Positions 19,401-27,688 of a DNA stretch of 29,780 bases are shown here, piece after piece. The stretch's first letter is position 1. Every line of letters starts with the position of its first letter. Origin of the DNA: Discostella pseudostelligera (taxonomy: Eukaryota; Bacillariophyta; Thalassiosirophyceae; Thalassiosirales; Thalassiosiraceae). The position numbers and the translations under genes were made by a program. The stretch lies in contig JALLBK010000261.1 of assembly GCA_036940085.1 (NCBI GenBank), positions 1 through 29,780 of the forward strand, in the 5' to 3' direction. The notes beneath the pieces were generated by a model. The model did not search any database, was not told where the DNA came from, and saw only the letters and a list, made by a program, of their open reading frames with translations.

Positions 19401-19544
19401 GGGATGGATCGTGTGGATGACGACATGTCTAGTGCCGCCATCTTGACTTTAGATTACGACGGTAACATGAGAGTCTTTCTGAGGAAATCATGCATTGACA
19501 ACATATTAGATGCATCCACCCCCCGCGGCAATACAATGACGTAA
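16461..19544 (+). CDS. WDR44-like WD40-repeat protein
   Basis: Single-exon gene of 1027 residues. The first ~540 residues are disordered and acidic, with Ser/Asp/Glu tracts and two small internal duplications (MRTSFTMRTSCS near residue 323; VTPPRVTPPP near 340). From about residue 550 to the end is a WD40 propeller: GPAWCASFSRDGRFLATGG and NVCIWAV, HTADVIDLSWS with CSVRLYH, HANLVASVAFHPTDDRYF with KLRLWDI, then KYAVAGLFQGQVYFYE, NDSRVRLYGLND and GSESGHVFIWE. The region RLKYYTQIACRNRSGKHKMG followed by KKVTGISF is particularly like WDR44 (Rabphilin-11), a Rab11 effector in endosome recycling and ciliogenesis control. The N-terminal Rab- or FFAT-binding elements cannot be confirmed. The repeats include two long inserts, one of them Ser/Glu-rich. 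Conservation of Rab binding is inference. Confidence 0.88.
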   Translation: MKSMQRQSSSSSGDADEFFDAAEQLVDDDDDTTAAAAATIPEEECPSPSLSLEKSSPGVGVGGELQKQMSTTDERQYKMHALQLQESETWMSARCIAKNSSDETTSTKEKSNIIYSRSLLDVMTMTESASYDDSAGEKHDQEILSSESAVVDIMKVDLIHEAELENAIEATNSAPVPAIATDRADSSPISDQNIYNVSTESMEEVTRRDYDDDELQTLGNLVDKLQTIDHSRKIDNKENLIDERIGAAKEGSKICEVDKPDKEKESVQQEDSPEKYLTPNRAMDCGRLTDVVCNIKSPLETFYLMCPIDLKGEEEREQKTSPMRTSFTMRTSCSDEDGGVRSVTPPRVTPPPLRMNSINGKQLHWDSDSSDSDNDSTNKFQMIDKDTGRVHDIRDVMKEIDEAGICDALDTRYTLLPTKTQLQYQRQSSMIEQNDSRDSEESGIQAVSSIDSLAVGEDKSTGRKKSSIKFPPMASSKLAANVRKGVTGIATSRQAKLNKKRNSPADILPSNAVYVKSQKQNKSTTTGTGEQSQGAKAGSSFNPMLLIKTIPNVHKGPAWCASFSRDGRFLATGGEDGNVCIWAVSPKSKIMHPEGVMPSLEGISLDVAPSKSFETDDCSAKTQTSHLHFIGNGPELATNLEILSSDPIQRFRDHTADVIDLSWSRTNFLLSASLDCSVRLYHHSKFGCLHLFKHANLVASVAFHPTDDRYFISGGLDKKLRLWDITDGLVKEWSQAPDVITAVRYTPDGKYAVAGLFQGQVYFYEADRLKYYTQIACRNRSGKHKMGKKVTGISFVREERDDWLQVQQKLDPESEGVSENATLSEKFSDRSRGMVKMMSSAFRKISSRAEALRYTERMLVSTNDSRVRLYGLNDFCLVRKYKGHSNYSMQIRARISDSGSHIACGSESGHVFIWETLDKNKPKKNNVSISATSTHDKTKYSDYFEASKASLPIVTDTVFFRPKSMIEALLSSDKVFPFALGMDRVDDDMSSAAILTLDYDGNMRVFLRKSCIDNILDASTPRGNTMT

Positions 19545-19647
19545 CACATTCATTTTCATATCATAACGAATAATAATGGTCGTCTTTGCGACATGATGTT
19601 GTTTCCTGATCTACCAATTACCGCTCGGGCAAGAATCATAATTCAGA
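19545..19647. terminator. short convergent 3' region
   Basis: 103 bp between the WDR44-like (+) and sugar transporter (-) stop codons; the 3' UTRs must be very short or overlapping. No specific signal recognised. Confidence 0.4.
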
Positions 19648-21578
19648 TTACGTGAACGAGGGTCTACGTGAACGAGGCCGGTTTGTAACCACGTCATCAA
19701 AACCTAAATCTATCCTCGTAACCTCTTGAGTGGGAGTCTTTATTTTGAATCCGTCACGCCATTGGCCAAAACATCTGGATATCAGACCGTTCTTACTCCA
19801 ACTCCAAAATGGAGTTTCATCTAAAAGACTTTCCACGTCCTCACATTCACAGCTATCAACACCTTCTGTCTCAGGAACCGCCACGAAAAAGAATGCGAGG
19901 CCAGCCAGCGAACAAACGAAACAAATCCAAAATGGTCGTGCATTGCCATACTTCTCCTGATCTGATATGAATGTGTATGTCACAAATGCAGCACAGCCAT
20001 GTGTCAGAACTGAGAAAAACCCTAACATACGACCTCGAATCGATGACGGGCTCAACTCGGAGGCTATCAACCAAACGGGTCCATATGACAGAGCAAATCC
20101 GGTGACAACTCCAGTACATCCGATTAAGACCAACACATCTTGAATTTTCGAATGCACATACTCTATGTCGCCAGATTGCGACACCACCGTTCCCTCCCAA
20201 TTCACAGAGAGTGAAATGGCAACAAATAGCAATGAAACTGTCACAATTGTCGCACCAGCTTTCAAGAATAATAGTCTGCCAAATTGATCAACTGAGAATA
20301 AGACGAAGAGTGTGATGAGGAGTTTGAGCACGCCCAGTACAACTAATACAAATTCGTCTCCATCTTCGGAAGCCACTTTTTCCTCTTCATTGTAGAATAC
20401 TTCAGCGAATATCACTGGAGCTGTGGTACAGGTAATCGAAGATTAGTGAGGACGATTGCATCTATCTCGTTTTCAACATGCGAAAAGTATTGTCGACTTA
20501 CCAAAGTTGATGACATTTATATGCCCACCGAACTGTTCTGCGATAGCCAATACTGCAATTCTTATTAAGGAAAAAGATATGGATTGAATGATCCGTAACG
20601 TAATGAGCAAACAGATGAAACAATGCTAATGACCGCGTTTGCAGTGATTCCAAATACATCACAAACTCACATGACAGCCTGTCTCCAATACTGCGAAAAG
20701 GTTGGAATAGCAGCAGCATTCGTCCTTATGGCTTCACCATATGCCATAGTCTGATCTAATCGTCCCAACACATGTGCCTCTATTGCAGCATCTGTCATCG
20801 ATGACGATATGGCATCCTCGTCCAAAGCAATAATGCTACTATCGTCATGGGATGTTGGGTTTGTTATTGTGGTAAACCGCGACACTGCCACATGCGCTCT
20901 ATCATAATATCCCTTCATATCCAACCATTGTGGACTTTCCGGCATGCGTCTCATTCCTATCCATTGGACACCTGCCAATATACCCGTTCCTACACCAAAA
21001 AGTAATCTCCACTGCCCCACCCCTTCCTCATTATCGTCCTTTGCTGTTGTAGATAATGCATACGAGGCAAGATAAGATGCTAAAAATCCTAGCGCAATCG
21101 ACGCTTGCACTGACAGCACCAACGCTCCCCGATGATGTTGTGCATGATTGTGATTCACACTTGCCAATTCCGTTAGGTAACTCACGGCCGCAACTAATGA
21201 AACTGCCGTGGCACATCCCACGATGAACCGTCCAGCCAGTAGGGTTTTGTAATTTGGTGCCACCGCCAGTAGGAGTGAACCAACGAAGAGCAATCCATCC
21301 ATGTACAAGATGCATGTCCTTCGACCAAATTTATCAGTGGCATATCCACCAAATGGTCCAGCGACCATGAGACCAATAAAGTAGATGGATGTGATGTGTC
21401 CAGCTTGAGAGGAGGTGATATCAAGTGAGGACGATTGGAGGGAATTTAATGCCCCACCGGCGATGCCCATTTGATAGCCAGAGAGTAGGCCAGAGAGGGA
21501 AGAGTAGACCATCGCGAGCATGAGTGGCTGCGGTATCATGGCCATTGTTGGTTGCTGTGGACGCACCATTGCCATCAT
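19648..21578 (-). CDS. MFS sugar transporter, sugar-porter family (three exons)
   Basis: Exons 21578-20671, 20560-20502 and 20420-19648, joined in phase, give 579 residues. Sugar-porter signatures are present in the right order: DKFGRR in loop 2-3, a PESPQWL after TM6, VDQFGRLL in loop 8-9, YGPVWLIASELSPSSIRGR after TM10, and PETEG after TM12. About twelve hydrophobic segments are visible. By family knowledge it moves hexoses or polyols by facilitated diffusion or proton symport; substrate unknown. Exon 2 (59 bp) supplies a TM7 segment IIAVLAIAEQFGGHINVINF, where Q-x-x-G-G resembles the sugar-binding Gln motif of this family. Intron 1 ends at TAAG; a CAG seven bases further on would shift the frame. 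The central loop is long and acidic. Confidence 0.9.
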
Positions 21579-21858
21579 CGAACATGAATTCTATTTGTTG
21601 GAGGCCGGCACATATGCAATACTACTATGGACCGGCAGATGATTGTCGATCGCGTCTGCATTGTAATAATACGGTGCTGCTGATAATACTTGATCCACCG
21701 ACCCTCCTCCGGCTCCAGCTGCCCTAGAGATACAGGCAGACAGACACAAGCCTCGTTTGCTTCCGCGTGGCGATGTTCCCGCCAATTATTTTTCTCATCC
21801 TCACACGCACCACGCAATAATTCCACGCACACAGCACCACAAAAAACTGATTCTGACC
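21579..21858. other. short divergent promoter region
   Basis: 280 bp shared by the sugar transporter (-) and the RRM/zinc-knuckle gene (+). It has the E2F-like TTCCCGCCAA at 21776-21785. The open frame covering it in the downstream gene's frame starts with TTG at 21757, so it is treated as 5' UTR. Confidence 0.5.
21776..21785. promoter_or_regulatory. E2F-like site
   Basis: TTCCCGCCAA, 74 bp upstream of the RRM/zinc-knuckle start codon and about 200 bp upstream of the sugar transporter's. Same ten-base core as at 12545-12554 on the opposite strand. Confidence 0.4.
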
Positions 21859-23561
21859 ATGGACCGCCTCCGGCAACGCGGTTGGTCCGTCCACTCGACG
21901 GACGACGAAGCCCAGCATCAGCATCAGCAACACTACGACCACCAACGCCCTCGTGCCGACTCTCAAATGACCTGCGATACAGAGCCATCCCTGTCCGAGG
22001 CGGAAAAGTTACACCTGTTGAACTCGGCATTCGACGACGCCCATCATGATGGTCATGCGGCTGCAGCGGCGGCTGCGGGTGATCTACCTCCAATGAAACG
22101 TCGAAAGATGAATGAAAATGAAGCATCGACACAAAATGGCAGCGATATTGATGATGATGAGGATTCAGACATTCCAATCTCCTCTGAGACCGGCACCAGC
22201 ACCAGCCAACGGCCACATGTTACACTCACCCCCAAACAACAAGAACAATTAGACAATGCCAAAAACAAATTATCCAAATGGGCCGCCCGACTTTTTGATC
22301 CCAATCGTCCACGGGGACTTGTGGAGCCACCCAAGGTTATACCCCTCAATGATGAATTTCTAACTGCTTTTGGGAAACGTGAAAAAGAATATGATGCAGT
22401 GGCCGGACGAGATATTGAGATTGATAAAACGTCATTGGATATTATTGATGTTTCTGATAATGATGATGAGAACAACAAGCGGAAAAATAATGGTGAAACT
22501 TCCAATACTGGCAAGGTGAAAATATCCAATCTATCCTACAGCACAACCACCGCTGCCATTGCTCGCAAATGTGGAATGATTGGTCCAGTAGTGGATGTCA
22601 ATCTAATTTTAGATGACCGGGGACAATCGTCCGGTAGAGCATATGTGACATTTGATGATTATGATACTGCCATTAGTTGCGTCGAAACTATGCACGAGAC
22701 ACAGTTTGATGGACGGACAGTCTTTGTTTCACTGGCCGCTGCCATTTCCTCATCGTCCGCACGGAAAAATAATAGTGCAGAATCCTCTGCTAAGAAACAA
22801 GAGAGTCGATACTGGGAACGTGATATATCGAGCAAATGCAATTCGTGTGGGGAGGTAGGGCACGTGGCTAGGAATTGCCCCAATGATGAAAAACCCAAGC
22901 CCTGTGGACTGTGTGCGGAATTAGGACATGATATGTGGTCTTGTCCCCAGAAGAGTGTTTGCTTCAATTGTGGAATGCCGGGACATGTCGTGCGCGATTG
23001 TAAGCAACGACGAGGTATGCCAGAACGTTGTGTCTGTACCATATGTTATCGAAGTGGACATCATCGATTTGATTGTCGTGAGAATCCATGGCATGCATCG
23101 ATACAGCAGGATGCGATTTGCATGCAGTGTGGTCAACGGGGACATTTCATGTGTTCGGAGATGAGGTGGTTCTTTGGATTGAAGGGATTGACATGTTTCA
23201 ATTGTGGAATGAAGGGACATCGAGGTATCCATTGTAGGAGGCCGGATGTGGATGTTTGTCAGAAGAATCCGGATGTTGCTCAGAACGAAATCGATTTGTC
23301 TGGCACACCCTCTCTGTAAGTTTCATGTGGGCATCCTTTTGTGCTATGCGTAAAAGCAACTTGGTACCTCATGTTGGCTCGTTTCTGTTTCATAGGAACG
23401 ATCAGCTCTCAATGCAAAGATCAAGCCGCGAGTCACGTGACAGCCGGAATCGCGACAACGAACATAATCGTGCTAGGAGCATGCCACCGCCGTCAAATCG
23501 GGGTGGCAATGGTGATTATTCAAGGTGGGGATCACGAGATAGTTTTCACAGGCGGTATTAG
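21859..23561 (+). CDS. RRM plus CCHC zinc-knuckle RNA-binding protein, Air1/ZCCHC7-like knuckles (two exons)
   Basis: Exons 21859-23315 and 23396-23561, joined in phase 2 over an 80-bp GTAAGT...ATAG intron, give 540 residues. The first ATG is at 21859; the frame upstream opens only with TTG. The N-terminal ~210 residues are acidic/His-rich. An RRM follows at about 220-295 (KVKISNLSY as RNP2-like; GRAYVTFDDY as RNP1-like). From about 325 to 475 there are six CCHC knuckles: CNSCGEVGHVARNC, CGLCAELGHDMWSC, CFNCGMPGHVVRDC, CTICYRSGHHRFDC, CMQCGQRGHFMCSE (last position altered) and CFNCGMKGHRGIHC. The altered fifth knuckle and its spacing to the sixth resemble Air1/ZCCHC7, the RNA-binding part of the TRAMP nuclear surveillance complex. 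The C-terminus is Arg/Ser/Gly-rich. Role in RNA decay is inference. Confidence 0.87.
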
Positions 23562-23691
23562 ACAATTATCGCGGTTGCAGGCAAAGGTTTTTCGCAAATT
23601 TATATTCGCTTAGCTTCTGAATGTGAAGTAGGAGCATTAGGAATCCAATCTCATAATACGCCGTCATTCTAAACGTGTGGGTGAATACTCT
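23562..23691. terminator. short convergent 3' region
   Basis: 130 bp between the zinc-knuckle gene (+) and the PKA-type kinase (-) stops. No specific signal recognised. Confidence 0.4.
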
Positions 23692-24669
23692 TCAAATGTT
23701 TTCAAATGGATCAGGGCCATCATAAATGGGTGGTTTTGCAATATCGATTTCTTCCGGGTACTCCTCAAAGTTGGAAGTGTCAGTTATACTCGACAACTCA
23801 GGCTTGATTGGGGCGTCCAAGTCCCTCTTAAGTAGTGCTTCCCACTTCGTTTCGACAAGCCAATTACATCTTTTGATATCAGACGCACCGCGCTTCATGC
23901 AACCGTATCTCTTGGTCAGATCAGCAGTTAGTAACTTTTTTGTCAGTGACTTTGCATAGTCATCATAGGTTCGAGGGAAACGAACTTTGCCGGTGAGAAT
24001 CTTCCGATAAATACCAATGGGATCATCATCGACAAATGGAGGATCGCCCGCGAGCATTTCATAGATTAATATGCCTAGCGTCCACCAGTCAACACCCTTT
24101 CCGTGTCCCTTATTGAGCAACACTTCCGGAGCAATATACTCTGGCGTGCCACAGAGAGTGTAGGTCTTGAAGGACACAATCTTTGCAAATCCAAAGTCTG
24201 TGATTTTCAAATAGCCATCTTTGTCGAGGAGCAGATTCTCAGGCTTCAAGTCGCGGTAGATTATATCTTTGGCATGGAGGTGCTCGAAAATGAGAACAAC
24301 TTGTGCAGCGAAGAACCTTGCGGTGAGGTTGGTGAATCTCCTTGCATTCTTTAGGTGGCTGAAGAACTCCCCTCCTATCACGCACTCCATGACCATATAG
24401 ATGTAGCATGGGTCTTGGAACGACGCGGCCATGTTGACAATGAATGGGTGCTGGTCTTGAGATAAAGCATGGAGAATCGCCTTTTCTGATTTTACATGCT
24501 CAACCTGACGGAATTTTATCAGATCTACCTTCCTCAATATTTTGACGGCAAAGTATTCATTCGTCTTAATGTGCGTGGCAAATCGAACCCGACCAAACGA
24601 TCCGGTGCCGAGCGTCACGCCGACATCGAAATCCGCAATTGAAATTGAGGAGCATTCTATCGGATCCAT
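23692..24669 (-). CDS. cAMP-dependent protein kinase catalytic subunit-like AGC kinase
   Basis: Single exon, 325 residues from the ATG at 24669; the frame upstream continues only to a TTG. All kinase landmarks are present: glycine loop GTGSFGRV (21-28), K43 in AVKIL, E62 in helix C, YRDLKPEN with D140, DFG at 158-160, and the activation loop TYTLCGTPEYIAPE with T171. WWTLGILIYEML and RYGCMKRGASDIK are characteristic of PKA catalytic subunits, as is the tail NFEEYPEE. Such kinases phosphorylate basic Ser/Thr sites when cAMP releases the regulatory subunit. The C-terminus ends DPFENI and so lacks the terminal Phe-x-x-Phe that docks into the PIF pocket. An overlapping 7-codon upstream frame (24677-24657) begins eight bases before the start. 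PKG identity is less likely, as no cyclic-nucleotide domain is attached. Confidence 0.93.
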   Translation of the reverse strand: MDPIECSSISIADFDVGVTLGTGSFGRVRFATHIKTNEYFAVKILRKVDLIKFRQVEHVKSEKAILHALSQDQHPFIVNMAASFQDPCYIYMVMECVIGGEFFSHLKNARRFTNLTARFFAAQVVLIFEHLHAKDIIYRDLKPENLLLDKDGYLKITDFGFAKIVSFKTYTLCGTPEYIAPEVLLNKGHGKGVDWWTLGILIYEMLAGDPPFVDDDPIGIYRKILTGKVRFPRTYDDYAKSLTKKLLTADLTKRYGCMKRGASDIKRCNWLVETKWEALLKRDLDAPIKPELSSITDTSNFEEYPEEIDIAKPPIYDGPDPFENI

Positions 24670-24677
24670 AACTTCAT
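24657..24677 (-). promoter_or_regulatory. minimal upstream ORF overlapping the kinase start codon
   Basis: ATG AAG TTA TGG ATC CGA TAG begins eight bases upstream of the kinase ATG, in another frame, and terminates ten bases inside the coding region. If transcripts include it, scanning ribosomes would meet it first. Its context is AACATG, with G at -4 and A at -3. Confidence 0.35.
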
Positions 24678-24879
24678 GTTCAATTGGAAACAAAAAAGTG
24701 TCTTAAAATAATTTATTGCATTTTAATTCAATCTGGACCGCTCCAGAACAGCAACTCTACACACCGACTCCATCGGCAACAACACTTTCGACAATCACAG
24801 CAAATTACTTTAATACATTCAAATACTAGGTCAGCTGTAATGATTTCACGGACGTCACGTAGGAGAGACTGTGTTCAAA

Positions 24880-27137
24880 TTATTGAAGCCGTTTCTGCCC
24901 ATTATTTAGTCCCATCGTTCCCGTACCACCCATACTGTTACCCATCATCGGGTTCATCTGTGGCATGTAGCCTTGCGATCCTCCCATCATAGTATTCATC
25001 TGTGGCATTTGACCTTGCATGCCTCCCATCATACTATTCATTTGACCTTGTCCTCCCATCGTGTTACCCATCATTCCCATGTTACCCTGCATCATGCCCG
25101 GCTGTCCACCCATCATTCCAATATTGCCCTGCATCATACCCGGTTGTCCACCCATCATTCCCATGTTGCCCTGCATCATACCCGGCTGTCCTCCCATCAT
25201 CATCATGTTCCCTTGCAGTTGGCCACCCATCATGGTGTTGTTCATCATGCCCTGATGTCCCATTCCAGCTCCCATCATAGCCATTCCTCCTCCCATACCA
25301 CCTGCGGCCTTCATTCCCATTTGCTGCTGCCCACCTCCCGGCTTACTTCCAGATTCCAGAAGTTGGCCAAATACTTCTCCGACATCGCCTGCACATCGAT
25401 GGATTAAATCAGAAGTGAAGTCAACAATCAAGTTATCACAAAGAAAATGCTAAAAAGAAATTGAATCAGCTCACCCTTCTGCCCAGTTCCTAGGACAGGT
25501 TGCTGCGGAAACATCTGCTGTTGCCCTCCCATCATGCCACCACCAGGAGACTCGAGCGGTTTTGAGAAGTCAATCGGTGTGTTATCAGGCTTAACTTCCT
25601 TCTTCGGATTCTTGGACAGACCCTCCAATGAAATCAGTTTGCTCAACGGGTCGGAAGATTTCTGGGTAGATTTTACTGTGACGGGTTCGGCATCTTCAAA
25701 GTCACCGAAATCATCATTGTCTGCTGCAGGTGGCATTGCTGCCATGGTTGGCATTTGTCGCTGCTGCTGGTTCTGTAGGCCCATATTGCCAAAGGCATTG
25801 TTCATTGCGTTGATCGACTGTGTTTGTGTCGGTTGGCTAGCCCCAAATGCATCAAAAGGTTGTTGCGCCGAAGCAGCGGGTTGTGTGGGTTGACTGGTCC
25901 CAAATGCATCGAAAGGTTGTGGCGCCGAAAATGAAGTAGCGGTGCCAAAGGCATCAAACTGAACAGCAGTCTGGGGTGCAATTTGTTGAAAATTACCAAA
26001 GTCGTCATTCGCCGCTTCCGAATGCGTAGTAACGGGTGCAGCCTGAAAGGCATCAAATCCATCGTCGGCGGTAGATGCAGGAGCGGGAGCATCAAAGCCA
26101 AACAAATCTACCTCCGGTGCAGACGCCTCGGCAGCCTTTTTCTCCTTCTTCTTCACTTTCTTTATCTTCGTTCCACTAGATGAACTTGACTTGGATGATT
26201 TTTTGGTCGGGGAAGTAGCAAACCCAGTCGATGACGGAGCTGTATCCCCTTCACCATATCTTCCTGCATATCCCCTATTCGAATCCCTCCCTCCTCCGGA
26301 ACCAATGCCACTCTCACCATAACCCCTGCTCTCTCCACCACCACCCGACGAGGCCCAATTAGCATCACTATTTCCATAACCCGCATACCTCCCTCCTTCG
26401 CTGTCGCCTCCACCGCCACCACCACTGTAGCCACCACTCGCCGCACTACCCCGTCCAGAAAATTTCTCCCGCAACTGTCGTGCCTTCTGACGTTCCTCCC
26501 GAATACGTTCATCATCCTGCAATATCTCCAATACCTGCTTGCTTTTCTCACGCACCCCCAATCCTCGATCTACCGTGCCCTCATAATAGTTGAATCGATC
26601 TAAATTGCGCAACAAATGAGAATGATTGCGCGCATCGTCGACACAACGTTCGGATCCATTCTTGAGGAGATGTTCGAGTAGAGTCAGACCCTTGAAAATG
26701 ACACGCCATGCCGACGGACGGGGTGTTTCGATGGCCTCCCACATTAATTTGGTAACGATTAGAACTGGTTACAATTCAATAGATCATAACGGATGAGAAA
26801 TGAGCTTCTCAGATAAATGACAATTCAAACAATTGCAGGATAAACTCACATCGTTCATAGTCCGACGTATCCTGAGCAATTTCATTCATCAATGTGGTTG
26901 AGGCACCCCAATTTTNATTGAAACGAAACCAAACAACAACCGCCGTAGCCAGCAGAGATGAAGGTGGCTTATCGAATTCTCTCTCCCACTCCCACCGACC
27001 CAAACCCCACACAACCTCAGCCGCTACAGCTACAGCCCCCTCCCTAAAAATCAAACTTGAAGACCAGGAACTTACGCATCCTCGGCAAGGTTCCGAACCT
27101 TGTCGATGTTAAGGTCTTTGATGAAGTCCAAATTCAT
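24880..27137 (-). CDS. ENTH-domain epsin-like clathrin adaptor (multi-exon, interrupted by an N)
   Basis: Exon 1 (27137-27076) encodes MNLDFIKDLNIDKVRNLAED and ends at GTAAGT. The next recognisable exon ends at 26850 and begins near the undetermined base at 26916: NWGASTTLMNEIAQDTSDYER. Exons 26764-25475 and 25388-24880 follow in phase, with 85- and 86-bp introns. Together they give an ENTH domain (SAWRVIFKGLTLLEHLLKNG, NVREK-like GVREKSKQ, DDERIREER), which binds PIP2 and bends membranes in clathrin-coated vesicle formation. Next come a Gly/Ser region, a Lys block, repeated FDAFG/DDFG(D/N)F motifs like those that bind clathrin or AP adaptors, and a Met/Gly/Gln-rich C-terminus with a 14-residue repeat. 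The ENTH piece expected between LAEDA and NWGAS (about 20 residues) is missing; the N may mark a sequence gap. No complete protein can be given. Confidence 0.85.
25067..25225 (-). repeat. 42-bp in-frame tandem repeat in the epsin C-terminus
   Basis: Three full copies (25067-25108, 25109-25150, 25151-25192) plus a partial copy, each encoding MMGGQPGMMQGN(M/I)G on the minus strand. The antisense frames look like long His/Ser- or Cys/Pro-rich ORFs only because of this repeat. Confidence 0.9.
26916..26916. other. single undetermined base (N) in the epsin gene
   Basis: The only N in the window. It falls one codon before the NWGAS segment of the ENTH domain, exactly where about 20 conserved residues are missing, so it probably represents an assembly gap or base-call failure rather than a single unknown base. 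Confidence 0.7.
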
Positions 27138-27688
27138 CTTATTGCTGCGCAGTTTGGAACAAACCAAATGAAATCGTCGTCGGCGGCGGCGGCGACGGAG
27201 AGCCAGAGAGGAGCCCTACCTCCGTTGCTTTTTTCTTCGTCGTGCTCTTGTTGTTGTTGAATGAAATCAATGCATGGCAAAAAAGATTTGGCGTGCCACA
27301 GACAGACTGGATCAGCGGCGAAAGACTCCCAATTCTAAAGTTTGGGGAGAGACTTCCTTCAGCGACAATGACGAACAACGACGAATGCAGCCGATTGCCT
27401 CAATTGGCGATAATTGGTACGGTTCCAATTGCCAACGTGGCCATCTTCCATGGAATTTACCGAATGGTCTGTTTTGACTTTTCTAAATAGAATGCGTAGC
27501 TTTCGCCAACAATGCCGAATCTGCCACCACCGCCACCTCGTGTCGTCACCCAACAAATCTCAAATCTCCCAAATCCTCATCGCCATCGCAGCAGTAGCAG
27601 CGTCGGCGGCGGCAGCATCAGTACGACGGAGAGTAGTCAGTAGCACTGCCTGCCACTGCAACACCTCTCACCCATAATCATCTTCATC
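27138..27688. other. divergent intergenic region between epsin and COQ8-like
   Basis: 551 bp. It includes CGGCGG trinucleotide runs (27178-27195 and 27604-27615) and short open frames with no protein-like character. No E2F-like site was found here, unlike most other divergent regions in the window. Confidence 0.5.

Noticed and set aside
24973..25407. His/Ser-rich and Cys/Pro-rich plus-strand ORFs
   Set aside because: They are antisense readings of the Met/Gly/Gln repeat in the epsin C-terminus, with no independent support.
27050..27075. A 32-base first intron in the epsin gene joining to an open frame
   Set aside because: It would be far shorter than all other introns here (80-110 bp), and the encoded stretch does not resemble ENTH.
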